A stretch of 64,000 nt of DNA from Dendronephthya gigantea (Eukaryota > Cnidaria > Anthozoa > Malacalcyonacea > Nephtheidae): positions 62,001 through 126,000 of the forward strand of contig NW_021163301.1 in the NCBI RefSeq assembly GCF_004324835.1, read 5' to 3'. Of this stretch, positions 61,852 through 64,000 are shown piece by piece. Each line of letters starts with the position of its first letter. Positions within the stretch are counted from its first letter, which is position 1. A model generated the notes under the pieces. It searched no databases and was not told where the DNA came from. It saw only the letters and a list, made by a program, of their open reading frames with translations. A program made the translations under genes and the position numbers.

Positions 61852-62847
61852 ATGTCACTTCAATCATTGCAAGCAGAATTCGACAATCGTTGTTGGGACA
61901 CAGGACCACCAAAAGAACTATCATTTCTTACTTTATCGTTTTCATTTTTTTTCACACTACTCAACATCCCGGGAAATACTCTAGTGATCATTGTTGTCGC
62001 AAAGGATCCCCATAGGAATCTTCGTACCCCCTTTAACTACTTAATGTGTAACCTGGCCTTGGCGGATCTCATTGTGGGTTTAATATGTGACCCGATTTCA
62101 GTTTATATTCACTGGAAAGAAGTTACGGATTCAGAGGTAACCGAACAGGACTATCAGGTAAATCATCTGTCCTATTTCATCTCCTGTACAGCGTCGGTCC
62201 TCAGTCTTGCTGCAGTAGCTATAGAACGATACCTCGCTATCAGAGACCCGCATAACTACAGGAGCAAATGTACCGGAAAAAGAATCCTACTCACAATCGC
62301 CGGTATTTGGCTTTTCTCCCTTAGCCTACCGTGGATTTACTTAAATGTCGGGTTTATTGCATACGCTTTTATATTTGCCAACTCTGCAGTTGCAGTTGCA
62401 GTCTTCATAAGTTGCTTCACTTACGGCCTTTTTCTGAGGGCTTTTAAAAAGCGCTCAAGAAATAGCGAGGAACATCCGGCGGAAGACGATAATCATCGAC
62501 AACCCAACGATCAAAATGAAGACACGCTATCAAGAAGAAACGCAAACACACGTAGAGAAAAGGCAGAGCAACTGGAACAGAGAATAACAAAAATGTTTTT
62601 AGTTGTACTCTTGGCTTTATTATGCTGCTACGTCCCTTCAACTGTGCTCATTTATGCATTGGGATTTTGCAAATCATGCAGCTGCGAAACTCTCCATTGG
62701 TTCAAAGATTTACAGCATCTGTTTGTGCTAGCTAACTCAAGCGTCAACTTCTTCTGCTACGCATTTAGATCACCGAGATTTCTCAGCGCATTTAAAACTA
62801 TGCTTAAATGCAGGAGAGGAAATGTCTCACAGGAAGGAGTTGCATGA
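61852..62847 (+). CDS. Orphan class A GPCR, duplicate copy B
   Basis: Intronless 331-residue receptor, nearly identical to 50779-51768. It shares NIPGNTLVIIVVAKDP (TM1), NLALADLIVGLICDP (TM2), ERYLAIRDPHNY (end of TM3; preceding residue Ile in place of Met), CYVPSTVLIYALG (TM6) and NSSVNFFCYAFRSPRF (TM7). ICL1 reads HRNLRTPFNYLMC, where RTPFNY is the usual class A pattern; copy A lacks TPF. ICL3 differs by several substitutions and one codon. Changes in the TM core are few and conservative, so both copies appear to be under constraint. This copy probably keeps the ancestral form. Confidence 0.92.
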   Translation: MSLQSLQAEFDNRCWDTGPPKELSFLTLSFSFFFTLLNIPGNTLVIIVVAKDPHRNLRTPFNYLMCNLALADLIVGLICDPISVYIHWKEVTDSEVTEQDYQVNHLSYFISCTASVLSLAAVAIERYLAIRDPHNYRSKCTGKRILLTIAGIWLFSLSLPWIYLNVGFIAYAFIFANSAVAVAVFISCFTYGLFLRAFKKRSRNSEEHPAEDDNHRQPNDQNEDTLSRRNANTRREKAEQLEQRITKMFLVVLLALLCCYVPSTVLIYALGFCKSCSCETLHWFKDLQHLFVLANSSVNFFCYAFRSPRFLSAFKTMLKCRRGNVSQEGVA

Positions 62848-64000
62848 TGGGAAGATAACATTGACAACAGTTGGATCGTTTTCAGAATTCGAACAAATTC
62901 CGTCACGCCCAAAATTGAAAATCCGTTTCAAATAAAAACACTTACAATAATCAAAACAATGTCGTGAACACGTCAAAGTGGCTGATGTAGTATAAAATTT
63001 AAAATATATTTCTAAAATAGCTTGTTTCTATCGGATGGCAAACAGCCTTAAGCCGCGGCTACACGGGCCATTTTCGTCGACGATTTTCTCTTTCTAGCGT
63101 ATGTTTTGTGTGAATTATGTACAATGCGAATTATGCGAAATAAAGTAACCTACTCTGTTAAATTTACTTAATATAGCATACACCAAGAGAAGAAAATCGC
63201 CGCCAAAAATCGCCCGTGTAGTCGGGGCTTTAAACTGTAAATGACTATGTCCTGTTTCAAAGGAATTCAATATTTTGGTCAATTCGGGAAGGGAGCTAGA
63301 AAGCGGAACATTATTTTTTTTAAATTAGGACGATGCAATGAAAGCTAACTGATATAAAATGTGATTATGCGAAACTAAGGAATTTTTTAATTACTTTTTT
63401 GCAAATCACATATTGTGCTATTTATGGAAGTTGCTATCATCAAATAAGTGTATGTAACATACTTTTCAATTACTTGAAAACAAGACCGCGTTGCCAACAA
63501 CCGATTTGATCACACGAATTATTTAATAGAAATTAGAATGCTTATAACATGTTTGTGTACAGAGAAGCAAGTTTGTCGGATTTTTCTAGTATGTGCCGAG
63601 TGAATGTATATATTAAGTTTGTTCATATAGTGCTATAGCGAGGCCTATATATGCATGTATAAGGTCAATTCGTTTAGAGTTTCTTAATTGTGGGTTAAAT
63701 TAAACTGTGATGAGCTCGATGATCGCATGTCGTTTGACGTTGAAAGATTGAAAGTTCAAAAGACTTTTTCAACTTATTAAAGTCTGCTGCGGCCGGTTGT
63801 TCAAAAACCGGCTAGCTTAACCCAGGGTTAATTTAAAATCAGTTTTATTCAATTTTTTTAATCGCTTGTTTATGAAGTTGAACATATTTTTTCATAAATA
63901 GTTTGTCGATTAATAGAAGTCTTATTTTGTAAAGTCTTGAGACAAACAGCGGTGCAGGGGCATATAAACCAAAACAGCGGAGTAAGATTTTACACCTAGG
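62848..64000. other. 3' flank of GPCR copy B, no gene seen
   Basis: Partly the duplicate of the copy A flank; holds a foldback element at 63049-63233. Nothing coding recognised to the window end. Confidence 0.5.
63049..63233. mobile_element. Foldback element unique to duplication B
   Basis: Termini ttaagccgcggctacacggg and cccgtgtagtcggggcttta are inverted repeats, continuing inward as cgattttctctttctagcgt / agaagaaaatcgccgcc. The matching position in copy A (after 51910) lacks it. Confidence 0.7.

Larger units (their letters stand above)
58917..63795 (+). repeat. Copy B of a ~5-kb segmental duplication
   Basis: It matches copy A (47487-52345) in direct orientation about 11.4 kb downstream, from atttttgtatacagattata to the gttgaaag...ctttttcaa tract near 63770. 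Copy B lacks the foldback found at 50277 in copy A but has an extra ~400-bp block (about 62995-63390) containing its own foldback element. The BCCT gene and LINE lie between the copies and are not duplicated. Confidence 0.9.

Overview
This is a piece of animal nuclear genome, most likely from an anthozoan cnidarian. It is AT-rich, and the conserved genes carry many short GT-AG introns. There are several intronless orphan class A GPCRs, a leucine-rich-repeat GPCR and a BCCT-type transporter (a family known mainly from bacteria and reported from corals). Foldback/MITE-like elements and tRNA-derived repeats are abundant. The phylum is an inference from gene content; no species marker is visible.

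Layout. 1-3.1 kb (+): 3' part of an LRR-ectodomain GPCR (LGR/relaxin-receptor type), with LRR exons of 72 nt and one 7TM exon. 4.3-19.0 kb (+): about 21 exons of SNAPC4, the Myb-repeat subunit of the snRNA-activating complex. Its introns hold a 31-bp minisatellite, foldback elements, a dead LINE fragment and a complete antisense GPCR gene (14.2-15.1 kb). 20.2-23.9 kb (-): ALKBH8, tRNA wobble-uridine methyltransferase/hydroxylase, convergent with SNAPC4 and with ~190-bp tandem repeats just upstream of its start. 24.9-32.8 kb: about six ~1.31-kb units of a giant palindromic array built from tRNA-like sequences. 35.4-36.4 kb (+): an intronless alpha-arrestin. 39.2-47.2 kb (-): an MGAT4-type N-acetylglucosaminyltransferase in at least 11 exons. 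47.5-52.3 and 58.9-63.8 kb: two copies of a ~5-kb duplication, each carrying one orphan GPCR. Between them lie a 5'-truncated LINE reverse transcriptase (-), a foldback element and a two-exon BCCT transporter (+).

The genes do not form one pathway. They fall into receptor signalling (four GPCRs, one arrestin-fold protein), small-RNA expression and modification (SNAPC4, ALKBH8), N-glycan branching (MGAT4) and osmolyte transport (BCCT). Exon borders were derived by hand from splice consensus, reading-frame phase and remembered human homologues. In SNAPC4, ALKBH8 and MGAT4 (twice) the conserved frame needs one extra base, which points to single-base deletions in the assembly rather than real pseudogenes.

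The most unusual structure is the 7.9-kb array of alternating head-to-head and tail-to-tail tRNA-derived elements. The most interesting gene is the BCCT transporter.
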